Notes: generated from the letters alone by a model not told the origin. DNA of 12,865 nucleotides from Propionibacterium sp. (GCA_012837465.1 DURG01000323.1:1-12865); one strand, 5' to 3'; positions 1 to 6,463 are shown, counted from the first letter of the stretch. Program-made: numbers and translations.

Positions 1-1
1 C

Positions 2-859
2 GCCATCGGCGGCGTCGGCCAGTTGCAACCTGCCATCGCCCAGCACCTCGAGCGAGGAGATGCCGTGCGCTGCGACGTGGCGCGGCTCCTGTCGCCGGAG
101 GACGAAGGCACCCACACCGACGTGCCGTGCATCGCAGCGATCGACGTGGAGACCCTCGCCGCCGGTGCGCTCGCCGCGGGCCGCGTTGCGGTGGTCCGCG
201 GCCCCTGCGCCACCTGCCCGCTGGGCACCACGGAGCGCGTGCAGGGCGTCCTCGTCGGCGCCCGAGACATCATCGAGGCCACCGGTGCCACTGCCGAGAT
301 CACCGAGCGGGAGGTGCAGCCGGCACCCGAGCCCAAGCGACGCTGGGGCAGGAGGGCGGCACCGAAGCGGGCGCATGCACCGATGTCGCGCCGCTCCCTG
401 TTCGGCCTGCGGGCCACTGAGGACGAGGCGCGGCCCGAGGCGACGGCCCTCGCCCTGCTCGCCCGCGACGCGACTTCGCGCCAGTGCCTGCTGGCCTCGC
501 ACGACCAGCCGGCCCTGCCGCACCTCACCGTCGACGAGGCATGCACCGCCTGCGGAGGCTGCGTCGCGATCTGCCCCACCAATGCCCTGCACCTCGACAA
601 GGGGGCGCTCAGCCTCTCGCCGGCCGACTGCGTCGACTGCGACGAATGCGTCCGGATCTGCCCGGAAGACGCCATCCACCCGGCCAACCGCCAGCCCGGC
701 GGTGGGCAGCGACTCCTCGCCCGAGTGTCCATCGGCCGTTGCTCCCGCTGCGAACGCCGGCTGGGGCCAGGCGAGATCGGGCAGTGCCACGCCTGCACGA
801 GCCGCCAGTCGCTGGTCTCCGGCATCTGGGACCTACTCGAAGAGAGACCCGCCCCATAG
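2..859 (+). CDS. 4Fe-4S ferredoxin-type protein with extra Cys domains (5'-truncated)
   Basis: Iron-sulfur protein, probably an electron-transfer or maturation partner of a redox enzyme encoded upstream. The frame stays open to the left edge, so the true start lies outside; the TTG at 23 is only the first possible start and residues are numbered from it. Residues 1-110 hold a Cys-containing domain with C36 and a GPCATCP motif (C62, C65). A basic linker leads to SRRSLFG (122-128), which recalls the N-terminus of NapF-like ferredoxins. Two ferredoxin motifs follow: C174-x2-C177-x2-C180-x3-C184-P and C203-x2-C206-x2-C209-x3-C213-P, each able to hold a [4Fe-4S] cluster. The C-terminus has a knuckle C240-x2-C243-x11-C255-x2-C258, probably binding zinc or iron. 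No membrane segment is visible. The cluster motifs are certain; the partner is unknown because it would lie upstream. An ATG at 383 could start a short NapF-like form. Confidence 0.85.
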   Translation, partial: AIGGVGQLQPAIAQHLERGDAVRCDVARLLSPEDEGTHTDVPCIAAIDVETLAAGALAAGRVAVVRGPCATCPLGTTERVQGVLVGARDIIEATGATAEITEREVQPAPEPKRRWGRRAAPKRAHAPMSRRSLFGLRATEDEARPEATALALLARDATSRQCLLASHDQPALPHLTVDEACTACGGCVAICPTNALHLDKGALSLSPADCVDCDECVRICPEDAIHPANRQPGGGQRLLARVSIGRCSRCERRLGPGEIGQCHACTSRQSLVSGIWDLLEERPAP

Positions 860-875
860 ATACCCCCTCGGGTAT
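860..875. promoter_or_regulatory. CsoR/CstR-like operator (inverted repeat ATACCC-N4-GGGTAT)
   Basis: A perfect 6-bp inverted repeat, ATACCC-CCTC-GGGTAT, starts one base after the ferredoxin stop codon and ends 15 bp before the deacetylase ATG. It lies immediately upstream of the presumed -10 box (879-884), where a bound repressor would block RNA polymerase. The TACCC-N4-GGGTA form resembles operators of the CsoR/CstR/RcnR family, which sense copper, persulfide or nickel. No such regulator is encoded in the window, so the assignment rests on the motif alone. It could also form a small hairpin at the end of the upstream mRNA, but no T-run follows. Confidence 0.45.
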
Positions 876-878
876 TGA

Positions 879-884
879 TAGACT
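879..884 (+). promoter_or_regulatory. -10 box for the PIG-L gene, leaderless arrangement
   Basis: TAGACT matches TANNNT and ends 6 bases before the ATG at 891, so transcription should begin at or next to the start codon. No Shine-Dalgarno sequence is needed, and none is visible. No good -35 hexamer is seen; the inverted repeat at 860-875 occupies the -35/-10 spacer. Confidence 0.5.
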
Positions 885-890
885 GGGTCC

Positions 891-1544
891 ATGACCCATC
901 CACCGCATGCGGAAAACGTCCTCGTCGTCATCGCGCACCCAGATGACGAGTCCTTCGGGCTCGGCGCGATAATCGACGCCTTCATCGGCCAAGGCTCCGT
1001 GGCGAAGGTCCTCTGCCTGACGCGGGGCGAGGCCTCCACGCTCGGGGCGCATCCCGAACTCAGCGCACAGCGGGAGCGCGAACTCAGCACCGCTTGCGAC
1101 GCGCTGGGCGTGGACTCCTTCGAGTTGTGTGACTTCCCCGACGGCGGGCTGGCCGAAATGGAGCGGCAGCAACTGGTCGGGCGCGTGGAGCAGGCCGTGG
1201 CGGGGTTCGAGCCCCATCTCATCCTGACCTTCGACCCGCTGGAGGGCGTCACTGGGCATCGCGACCACCGGGCTGCCACGGAGGCCGCCATGACCGTTGC
1301 CAAGGCCCGGCGGATTCCCATCCTCGGCTGGGCGCTCCCGGAGGAGGTCGCCTCCACGGTGAACGAGGAGTTCGGCACGGGCCTGGCGGGCTACCCGGCC
1401 GATGAACTGGACCTCACCCTCGAGGTCGTCAGGGACGTCCAGATGCAGGCGGTTCGCGCCCACACCAGCCAGGCGGTGCCGGGCAGCCTGCTGTGGCGCA
1501 GGCTGGAACTCCTCGGCGACCGGGAGTACCTCCGCAACCTCTGA
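891..1544 (+). CDS. PIG-L/LmbE-family deacetylase
   Basis: Zinc-dependent deacetylase of the PIG-L (LmbE-like) family, which removes acetyl groups from N-acetylglucosamine-type substrates such as thiol-cofactor precursors, glycolipids and antibiotic intermediates. At 217 aa it has the usual length of the small single-domain members. It opens with a Rossmann-like strand leading to AHPDDE (residues 15-20), which carries the zinc ligands H16 and D19 and the catalytic D18. The third zinc ligand lies in GHRDH (122-126). There is no signal peptide or membrane segment, so it is cytosolic. It is shorter than typical mycothiol enzymes MshB/Mca, and the substrate cannot be read from sequence. The ATG at 891 is supported by the leaderless -10 box and by the family motif lying close to the N-terminus. 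It is convergent with the pyruvate-kinase-like gene, with one base between the two stop codons. Confidence 0.9.
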   Translation: MTHPPHAENVLVVIAHPDDESFGLGAIIDAFIGQGSVAKVLCLTRGEASTLGAHPELSAQRERELSTACDALGVDSFELCDFPDGGLAEMERQQLVGRVEQAVAGFEPHLILTFDPLEGVTGHRDHRAATEAAMTVAKARRIPILGWALPEEVASTVNEEFGTGLAGYPADELDLTLEVVRDVQMQAVRAHTSQAVPGSLLWRRLELLGDREYLRNL

Positions 1545-1551
1545 CTCAGAG
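1539..1551. other. Palindrome spanning two convergent stop codons
   Basis: CTCTGA-C-TCAGAG is a perfect 6-bp inverted repeat around one base. Its two halves contain the TGA stops of the plus-strand deacetylase (1542-1544) and the minus-strand kinase-like gene (1546-1548). There is no realistic loop or T-run, so an intrinsic terminator is not supported. Much of the symmetry follows from two facing TGA codons. Confidence 0.4.
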
Positions 1552-3387
1552 TTCCTCTGCCCAGGCCTGCAGGTCCCAGGATCTGAGCCTGCGCAGGAGG
1601 GTGCGCTTCTTCGAGACGTGGTCCTGCATGCGCTGCAGCACGTCGTGCAGGAACTCGATGGCCTCGACGATGAAGGGGCCCTTGTTGAGCATCACGCACT
1701 CGGCGCGCATGCTCATGGCCGCGTCGGTCACCTCGGCGCGTGTTGCGAGGCCCTCCTTGGCCAGCGACTCCAGCACCTGGGTGGCCCAGATGACGGGCAC
1801 GTGGGCCGCCTCGCATAGCCACAGGATCTCCTCCTGCACCTCGGCAAGGCGTTCGAAGCCGGCCTCGACGGCCAGGTCGCCGCGCGCGATCATCACGCCC
1901 ACCTCACGCCAGCGCATCGCCTCCAACAGCATCTGAGGGAGGTTCTGGAAGGCCTCCACCGTCTCGATCTTCAGCACGACGGCCAGGTCGTCGCGGCCCA
2001 GTTCCTGGACGCGGTCGAGGAGGTCCGAGACGTCGCCGCGGTCACGGACGAAGGAGTAGTTGACGATGTCGGCATGCTCCACCACGAACGGCAGCGCCTC
2101 ATGGTCCTCCTCGGTGAGGGCCGGCATGTCGAGGCGGGTGTCGGGCAGGTTGATGCCCTTCTCCGCACGCAGTTTCACTCCGTCGGCGCCCGCGTTGTCG
2201 ACTGCGACCTCGATCGAATCCGGGTGCACGGCCGCGATGGTGCCGGTGATCTTGCCGTCGTCGAAGTGCACCCGCTCGCCCGGGTTGGCGTCGAGGAACA
2301 CCTGGGCGAGGGTGCAGCCGATGCGGTGCGGCCCTCCGACGACGGGTTCAGCCGGGGTCAGGTCCTTGGTCAGGATGATCTGCTCACCGGCCCTCACCAG
2401 GTGGAAGCTGGGCCTGGGCGGCAACTCGCCGACGGTGCCCGCCTCGTCGTCGCCGGCACGCTGGAGGCGCAGCCCCGGCACGAAGTACGCGGTGCGGCGC
2501 AGTTCCGTGACCACCCGTGGCGGGCCGTCGTCCTCGATCAGGAGGTCGGTGACGTGCAGGGTCCTCTTGGAGCCGCGCGCATCCCGGAAGCGGAGCCTGT
2601 CGCCCACCTCGAGCCCTGCCAGCCATTCGACGTCGGTCACGGGGATCTGGTCACCTGCCGTGTCCTCGGCAGGCGTTCCGGGGGCGGCCAGCAGCACGAT
2701 GGCGGGATCGACCACGTGACCGGTCTCGTCGCGGTGCGGACGCACCTTGACCACCTGGGGGCCGGCCGCGATGGGCCCAGTCCGTAGCTTGGGGCCGGCC
2801 AGGTCCATGGCGACGAGGCAGTGTCCGTCCGCGGCCTCCCGCAGGTGGCCGATCATGGCATCCCACTCCCGCGGGCCGTCGTGGGCGCAGTTGATCCGGG
2901 CGATGTCCATTCCCGCGTCCACCATGCGGCACACCAGGCCCGGGTCCGTGGCGGCCTCCGACGGGAAGGTCACCATGATCCGCGAGGCGCGGTCCTCGGC
3001 CTGTTCACCCAGCAGTTCCGTGGCGTTGCGCTCCAGGATGGCCGGGCCCAAGGGCATCTTGGTGTTCCAGCCCTGCTCAGTGTCTCCCGTGCCAGCCATC
3101 AGGCTCAGGGTGCGGTGCAGCGCCTCGAGGGTGGGCATCACGCGCGACTCAAGCCGGCCGAGGGAGGAGAGCCCCAGGTCGGCCAGTTCGGCCTGCAGGT
3201 CGCGGATGTCGCGGCCGCGCAGCCACACGTAGTGGACGAGGTTCAGTGCGCTGCGACGGTGCTCTGGGCGCACGGCGCGCAGGTGGGGCCCGAGGTCGGC
3301 CTCAGCGGAGGCGGCACCGTCGATGAGTTCGCGGACCCGCACCTTCAGGGCGGCAGCCCTCTGCGCCAACGTGTGATCCCCCACCAA
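1546..3387 (-). CDS. Atypical pyruvate kinase-like protein with N-terminal extension
   Basis: Related to pyruvate kinase (phosphoenolpyruvate + ADP to pyruvate + ATP) but with unusual architecture over 613 aa. Residues 1-130 are a helical extension (RRSALNLVHY, LGLSSLGR) also known from other long bacterial PK-like proteins. The TIM barrel begins around 150: MDIARINCAH (160-169, R164 matching the substrate-binding Arg), DLAGPKLR (195-202), then an enlarged B region (about 205-395) ending near DDGKI and KGINLPD, the catalytic Lys in LKIE (K473), ARGDLAVE (501-508), ATQVLESL and TRAEVTDAA. The C-terminal allosteric domain of normal PK is missing; the protein stops soon after the barrel. Lys replaces the Glu of TKGPEIR, as in K+-independent PKs. 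The start is TTG 3387 or GTG 3384, behind an AGGAG (3397-3401) that overlaps the stop region of the upstream PaiB-like gene. It may be a true PK or act on a related enolpyruvate or acyl-phosphate substrate. Confidence 0.85.
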   Translation of the reverse strand: MVGDHTLAQRAAALKVRVRELIDGAASAEADLGPHLRAVRPEHRRSALNLVHYVWLRGRDIRDLQAELADLGLSSLGRLESRVMPTLEALHRTLSLMAGTGDTEQGWNTKMPLGPAILERNATELLGEQAEDRASRIMVTFPSEAATDPGLVCRMVDAGMDIARINCAHDGPREWDAMIGHLREAADGHCLVAMDLAGPKLRTGPIAAGPQVVKVRPHRDETGHVVDPAIVLLAAPGTPAEDTAGDQIPVTDVEWLAGLEVGDRLRFRDARGSKRTLHVTDLLIEDDGPPRVVTELRRTAYFVPGLRLQRAGDDEAGTVGELPPRPSFHLVRAGEQIILTKDLTPAEPVVGGPHRIGCTLAQVFLDANPGERVHFDDGKITGTIAAVHPDSIEVAVDNAGADGVKLRAEKGINLPDTRLDMPALTEEDHEALPFVVEHADIVNYSFVRDRGDVSDLLDRVQELGRDDLAVVLKIETVEAFQNLPQMLLEAMRWREVGVMIARGDLAVEAGFERLAEVQEEILWLCEAAHVPVIWATQVLESLAKEGLATRAEVTDAAMSMRAECVMLNKGPFIVEAIEFLHDVLQRMQDHVSKKRTLLRRLRSWDLQAWAEEL

Positions 3388-3393
3388 GTCGCC

Positions 3394-4086
3394 TCACTCC
3401 TCGGAGGCCATTGTCCCATGCGACTCAACCCGTCGGCCCCGGGCCTGGAGCCGCTCGATCGTGCCGAACCGGCGCTCGGCGTGGGGCAGGCTGACCTCCC
3501 GGAGGTACTCCACGACCTCCTCGGGACCGGACCGCTCCAGTTCGGCGATGAGGCTGCGGATGTCGTCAGGATGCCGGTTCTGGCTCATCTTGGCCTTGGC
3601 CTCGATGCGCTCGACCGCCACCTCGACGCCGACGATCGCACGCGACATGAGGCCCAGTTTGGTCTCGCCCACCCTCTTCAGTACCTCGGGCGCCTCCATC
3701 CGATCGGTCAGTGCGCGCGCAGCCCGCAGGGCGGCCTCGGGAGCAAGGTCGATCGTCACCGGACCCCACGCGTGGATGGTGACGTAGTCCCACGTCGGCA
3801 CGTTCGGCAGTTCGTCGTTGGTGGCGTACCAGAGCGGGGAGAGGTAGGCGTCGGTGACGTCGAGGATCACCATGCCCGTGCCCGTCATGGGCGTGCGCAC
3901 CTGCGGGTTGTTGCGCACGAGGTGGGTGACGAGCACCCGGTTGCTGGCCCGCTCCTCGACGTGGAACGGCACGAAGGTGGCCAGCGGGCCGTCGGCGTGG
4001 ACGGTCACGAGGTTGCCCGCCCGCACGGTCGCGAGCAGTTCCGTCAGCCGCTCGTCCGGGAGCTTGAAGTGTTCTGGTACGTGCAC
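3394..4086 (-). CDS. PaiB-like FMN-binding (flavin reductase-fold) protein
   Basis: Member of the PaiB / 'FMN-binding negative transcriptional regulator' family: split-barrel proteins named for B. subtilis PaiB, with real activity in most species unknown. The GTG at 4086 gives the N-terminus MHVPEHF, matching the family's usual MYVPxxF, and a 230-aa protein, close to the family length. Further matches are SPLWYATND (83-91) and PTWDYVTIHAWG (97-108), corresponding to the conserved SPxWY and PTWNYxxVHxxG blocks that line the flavin site. The last 70 residues are helical and charged. A longer reading from the ATG at 4107 (adding MWPSVAH) is possible but fits the family and promoter less well; anything further upstream would cover the TauE gene. 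It is followed after 6 bp by the PK-like gene, so the two very likely share one mRNA. Confidence 0.85.
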   Translation of the reverse strand: MHVPEHFKLPDERLTELLATVRAGNLVTVHADGPLATFVPFHVEERASNRVLVTHLVRNNPQVRTPMTGTGMVILDVTDAYLSPLWYATNDELPNVPTWDYVTIHAWGPVTIDLAPEAALRAARALTDRMEAPEVLKRVGETKLGLMSRAIVGVEVAVERIEAKAKMSQNRHPDDIRSLIAELERSGPEEVVEYLREVSLPHAERRFGTIERLQARGRRVESHGTMASEE

Positions 4087-4092
4087 ATGGGC

Positions 4093-4099
4093 AACACTA
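4093..4099. promoter_or_regulatory. Overlapping bidirectional -10 element for PaiB (minus) and TauE (plus)
   Basis: The minus strand reads TAGTGT (4099-4094), a TANNNT -10 box, then exactly 7 bases and the GTG at 4086. The plus strand reads AACACT (4093-4098), a weaker -10 box, then exactly 7 bases and the ATG at 4106. Both genes would be leaderless, with starts about 20 bp apart from one shared AT-containing core. The minus-strand box is the better match; the plus-strand assignment is tentative. Confidence 0.45.
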
Positions 4100-4105
4100 G
4101 GCCAC

Positions 4106-4840
4106 ATGGATGTGGGACTTCTCGCGCTGCTGGTGGGCGCTTCGGTCCTGTTCGGCGCCGCTACGCAGCGCATCACGGGCATGGGCTTCGCCCTCGTCTC
4201 CTCCCCCGCGCTGGTCCTGCTCCTGGGGACGGCACTGGCCGTGCCACTGATCCAGGTGGTGGGCATCCCGTTGTCGCTCATCGTGCTGATCTCCACCTTC
4301 CGGGACATCTCCTGGAGCAAGGCGGTGGCGCTCGGGATCCCGGCGCTCATCGGGCTGGTGCCCGGGTGGCTGGTCGCCCGCGCCGTGTCCGAGCCCGCGC
4401 TGCGGATCATCATCGGCGTGATGATCATCATCGCGATCCTCGCCATGCTCGCCGACGAACGGGCCCGCGTCTTCAAGGGCGCCCCGGGCCTGATCGGGGC
4501 CGGCTTCTTATCGGGCTTCATGCACGTGATGGCCGGCGTCGGCGGGCCAGCCGTCGTGCTCTACAAGCTGTCCACCAACTGGCTCCACCGCGAGTTCGTC
4601 GCCACCATCCAGGTCTACTTCATCGGGCTGAGCACGGGCGCGATCGTCGCGCTCGGCTGGCCAAATCTCTCCCCCGTCGTGTGGGTGGCTGCCCTTGTCG
4701 GGCTCGGCGTGGGCCTCCTGATCGGTCAGTTCCTGACCAGGTGGATCCCGGTTGAGGTTGCCAGCCGGCTGGTCATCGTCGTCGCCCTGGCCGGCGCCGT
4801 GGCGACCGTGGCGCAGGGGCTGCTCAAGCTGCTCGCCTGA
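4106..4840 (+). CDS. TauE/SafE-family membrane transporter
   Basis: Integral membrane protein of the TauE/SafE family (also called TSUP), whose members export or import sulfite, sulfonates, thiosulfate and other small anions. The 244 residues contain about seven to eight hydrophobic segments. The N-terminal half holds a Gly-rich first helix with GMGFALVSSP, and a second repeat has GFLSGFMHVMAGVGGPAVVLY (about 132-153), where the GVGGP block is the typical family signature. Only short loops separate the helices and no soluble domain is attached. The ATG at 4106 places the first membrane helix directly at the N-terminus and sits 7 bases after a possible -10 box; longer readings would run into the divergent PaiB gene. 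The substrate is not predictable, as no sulfur-assimilation gene is adjacent. It ends 39 bp before the TRIC-like gene. Confidence 0.9.
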   Translation: MDVGLLALLVGASVLFGAATQRITGMGFALVSSPALVLLLGTALAVPLIQVVGIPLSLIVLISTFRDISWSKAVALGIPALIGLVPGWLVARAVSEPALRIIIGVMIIIAILAMLADERARVFKGAPGLIGAGFLSGFMHVMAGVGGPAVVLYKLSTNWLHREFVATIQVYFIGLSTGAIVALGWPNLSPVVWVAALVGLGVGLLIGQFLTRWIPVEVASRLVIVVALAGAVATVAQGLLKLLA

Positions 4841-4879
4841 CCTGTAGGGCATCATTGGAGGCTGCATGAGAGGAGTCGT

Positions 4880-5575
4880 GTGCTCACAGTTCTTTGGGCC
4901 ATCGGGATCACCGCGGAGGGCATGACCGGCGCGCTGGCCGCTGGCCGCGAGCGGATGGACCTTTTCGGCGTGATCATGATCGCCCTCGTCACCGCGCTGG
5001 GTGGCGGCTCGATCCGCGACATGCTGTTCGGCCACTACCCGCTCGTGTGGGTCAGGGATCCCGAGTACGTCCTGCTCGTCGTCGTTGCGGCCATCGTCAC
5101 GATCTCCATCGCCGGGCTCATGAAGTACTTCAGGGCGCTGTTCCTCACCCTCGACGCCCTTGGCCTGGTCGTCTTCTCGATCCTCGGCGCCCAGTTGGCG
5201 CTGCAGATGGGCCTGGGCGTCATCATCGCCGTCGTGGGCGCCGTCGTCACCGGGGTCGCGGGCGGCATCATGCGCGACCTCCTCTGTGACCGGATCCCCC
5301 TCGTGTTCCGCGAGGAGCTCTACGCCTCGGTCTCCGTGATCGCGGCGCTCCTCTTCGTCGGGCTGCTGGAGGTCGGTGCCGGCCAGCAGGTGGCCGTCGG
5401 GGTCACCCTCGCGGTCGGTTTCCTCCTGCGCATGCTGGCGATCCGCTTCCGCTGGCGCCTCCCGGTGTTCGACTACCAAGACTCCTTCGTCAGCAGCCGC
5501 AAGGCCGTCAGGAAGGCGGTCACGGCCCTCCGCAAGCTACGGCTGCTCAAGCGCCGCCCCACGTTCGACGAGTGA
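4880..5575 (+). CDS. TRIC/UPF0126-family cation channel-like membrane protein
   Basis: Prokaryotic homologue of trimeric intracellular cation channels (formerly UPF0126), seven-helix membrane proteins forming trimeric K+-permeable pores. Over 231 aa the family's internal duplication is clear: TALGGGSIRDMLF (38-50) in the first half and GVAGGIMRDLL (125-135) in the second, followed by IPLVFREELYA (139-149). The Gly-Gly kinks and the Arg-Asp of each repeat are intact. The last 40 residues are hydrophilic and very basic (many Arg/Lys) and probably face the cytoplasm; this tail is of unknown function. The GTG at 4880 is preceded by AGGAG (4871-4875) with a 4-base spacer, so unlike several neighbours this gene seems to have a leader. 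Its stop overlaps the possible GTG start of the methylase gene, which suggests co-transcription. Confidence 0.9.
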   Translation: MLTVLWAIGITAEGMTGALAAGRERMDLFGVIMIALVTALGGGSIRDMLFGHYPLVWVRDPEYVLLVVVAAIVTISIAGLMKYFRALFLTLDALGLVVFSILGAQLALQMGLGVIIAVVGAVVTGVAGGIMRDLLCDRIPLVFREELYASVSVIAALLFVGLLEVGAGQQVAVGVTLAVGFLLRMLAIRFRWRLPVFDYQDSFVSSRKAVRKAVTALRKLRLLKRRPTFDE

Positions 5576-6276
5576 GCCCCATGACCTCATCGCTCGACGC
5601 ACGGCTCACCGCCTCGTATGAAACCTTCCTCGCCGAGCGGCCACGCGGCGCCGACGAGGACGTGCACATGGTGGCGGCCGTAGTGGACCACGTCATCGAG
5701 CGGTGCACCGGGCCTGGCGACGTGGTGTTCGATCCGTTCGCCGGCTTCGGCACCACCCTCCACCGGGCGGTCGCGCTGGGGCGCAGGGCACTCGGCATCG
5801 AACTCCTACCCGAGCGGGTCGCGCACATCCAAAGGCGCACGCCCGCGGCGCGCACCATCGAGGGTGACGCCCGTGAACTGCTGCGCCTCCTCCGGCAGGA
5901 GGCCTCGGTCAGGCTCGTCCTCACCTCCCCGCCCTACATGACCGCCCAGGGCCACGAGGCCGATCCGCTGACCGCCTACGAGATGGAGGGCGGCGACTAC
6001 CCCCGCTACCTGGCCGAGCTGAGCGAGGTGGCCTCGCAGTGCGCCCGCGTCCTCGTACCGGGCGGGTACCTCGTGTGGAATGTGGGCGACATCCACCACC
6101 AAGGCGCGACCACCCCCCTCATCCGCGACTGCGCCACCGTGCTCGGGCAGCACCTCTCCCCCGTCGGGATCACGCCCATCGAATGGGACCGCTTCCCCCA
6201 CGACCTGGTCGCCGACGCCCTGTTGGTCTTCCGCCGAATCGCTGGGGATCCGGCGAACACCGGCACGACGGGGTAG
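5572..6276 (+). CDS. Stand-alone DNA-methylase-like SAM methyltransferase
   Basis: S-adenosylmethionine-dependent methyltransferase resembling N4-cytosine/N6-adenine DNA methylases. Counting from the ATG at 5581 (231 aa), the SAM-binding motif DPFAGFGTT is at 51-59, followed by an acidic GIELLPERV strand (72-80) and the catalytic motif TSPPY (115-119); SPPY is the form usual for N4-cytosine methylases. The order SAM site then catalytic site is the reverse of the common PF01555-type enzymes. No large target-recognition domain fits in the remaining 112 residues, where GGYLVWNVGDI is the typical late strand. No restriction nuclease gene is adjacent, so this is an orphan methylase, or it methylates RNA. 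The start is uncertain: GTG 5572 overlaps the TRIC stop as GTGA, while ATG 5581 lies just after it. Either way translation is probably coupled. Confidence 0.8.
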   Translation: MSPMTSSLDARLTASYETFLAERPRGADEDVHMVAAVVDHVIERCTGPGDVVFDPFAGFGTTLHRAVALGRRALGIELLPERVAHIQRRTPAARTIEGDARELLRLLRQEASVRLVLTSPPYMTAQGHEADPLTAYEMEGGDYPRYLAELSEVASQCARVLVPGGYLVWNVGDIHHQGATTPLIRDCATVLGQHLSPVGITPIEWDRFPHDLVADALLVFRRIAGDPANTGTTG

Positions 6277-6352
6277 TGGGAACCGATCCGCGCCCAGTTG
6301 GTACCACCCGGTACAGGTGGCACGCGAGTCCATCCCGGGCTCGCCGGGTACG

Positions 6353-6379
6353 AAAAAACACCCGGCCAAGTGCCGGGTG
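6353..6379 (-). terminator. Intrinsic terminator of the tRNA Gly-Cys-Val operon
   Basis: On the minus strand CACCCGGC and GCCGGGTG pair as a perfect 8-bp stem around a 5-base loop (ACTTG), followed at once by TTTTTT. It begins 11 bases after the 3' end of tRNA-Val(GAC). On the plus strand the same hairpin is followed by CTTCTTCT, too weak to be a convincing terminator for the methylase gene. Confidence 0.93.
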
Positions 6380-6390
6380 CTTCTTCTCGG

Positions 6391-6462
6391 TGGGCGATGC
6401 CAGGTTTGAACTGGCGACCTCTTCCGTGTCAAGGAAGCGCGCTACCACTGCGCCAACCGCCC
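6391..6462 (-). tRNA. tRNA-Val (anticodon GAC)
   Basis: 72-nt cloverleaf on the minus strand. The 7-bp acceptor stem pairs GGGCGGT with ATCGCCC (one G-T pair) and the discriminator is A. The anticodon arm is CTTCC-TTGACAC-GGAAG with anticodon GAC, and the T arm is GCCAG-TTCAAAC-CTGGC. The CCA end is not encoded (CCG follows). It is the last gene of the Gly-Cys-Val operon and reads GUC and probably GUU codons. Confidence 0.96.
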
Positions 6463-6463
6463 G

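Noticed and set aside
4087..4521. N-terminal extension of the PaiB-like reading frame up to 4521 (375 aa)
   Set aside because: The extra residues are basic/Ser/Thr/Pro antisense of the TauE gene and lie before the family N-terminus MHVPEHF.
2821..4755. A 644-codon plus-strand open frame opposite the PK-like and PaiB-like genes
   Set aside because: Composition is typical of a high-GC antisense shadow, with no family motif; it runs through three well-supported genes on both strands.
4508..5479. A minus-strand frame rich in Asp, Glu and His opposite the TauE and TRIC genes
   Set aside because: Antisense of two membrane-protein genes; the acidic composition is simply the reverse reading of hydrophobic codons.
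6277..6323. Minus-strand GGGTGGTACC (6309-6300) resembling part of a T-box riboswitch
   Set aside because: The rest of the T-box bulge and stem I are not seen, it lies downstream of the tRNA terminator, and no synthetase or amino-acid gene follows.
6311..6352. CCCGG-GCTCG-CCGGG hairpin as a plus-strand terminator of the methylase gene
   Set aside because: It is followed by A-rich, not T-rich, sequence on the plus strand; the A-run belongs to the minus-strand tRNA terminator.
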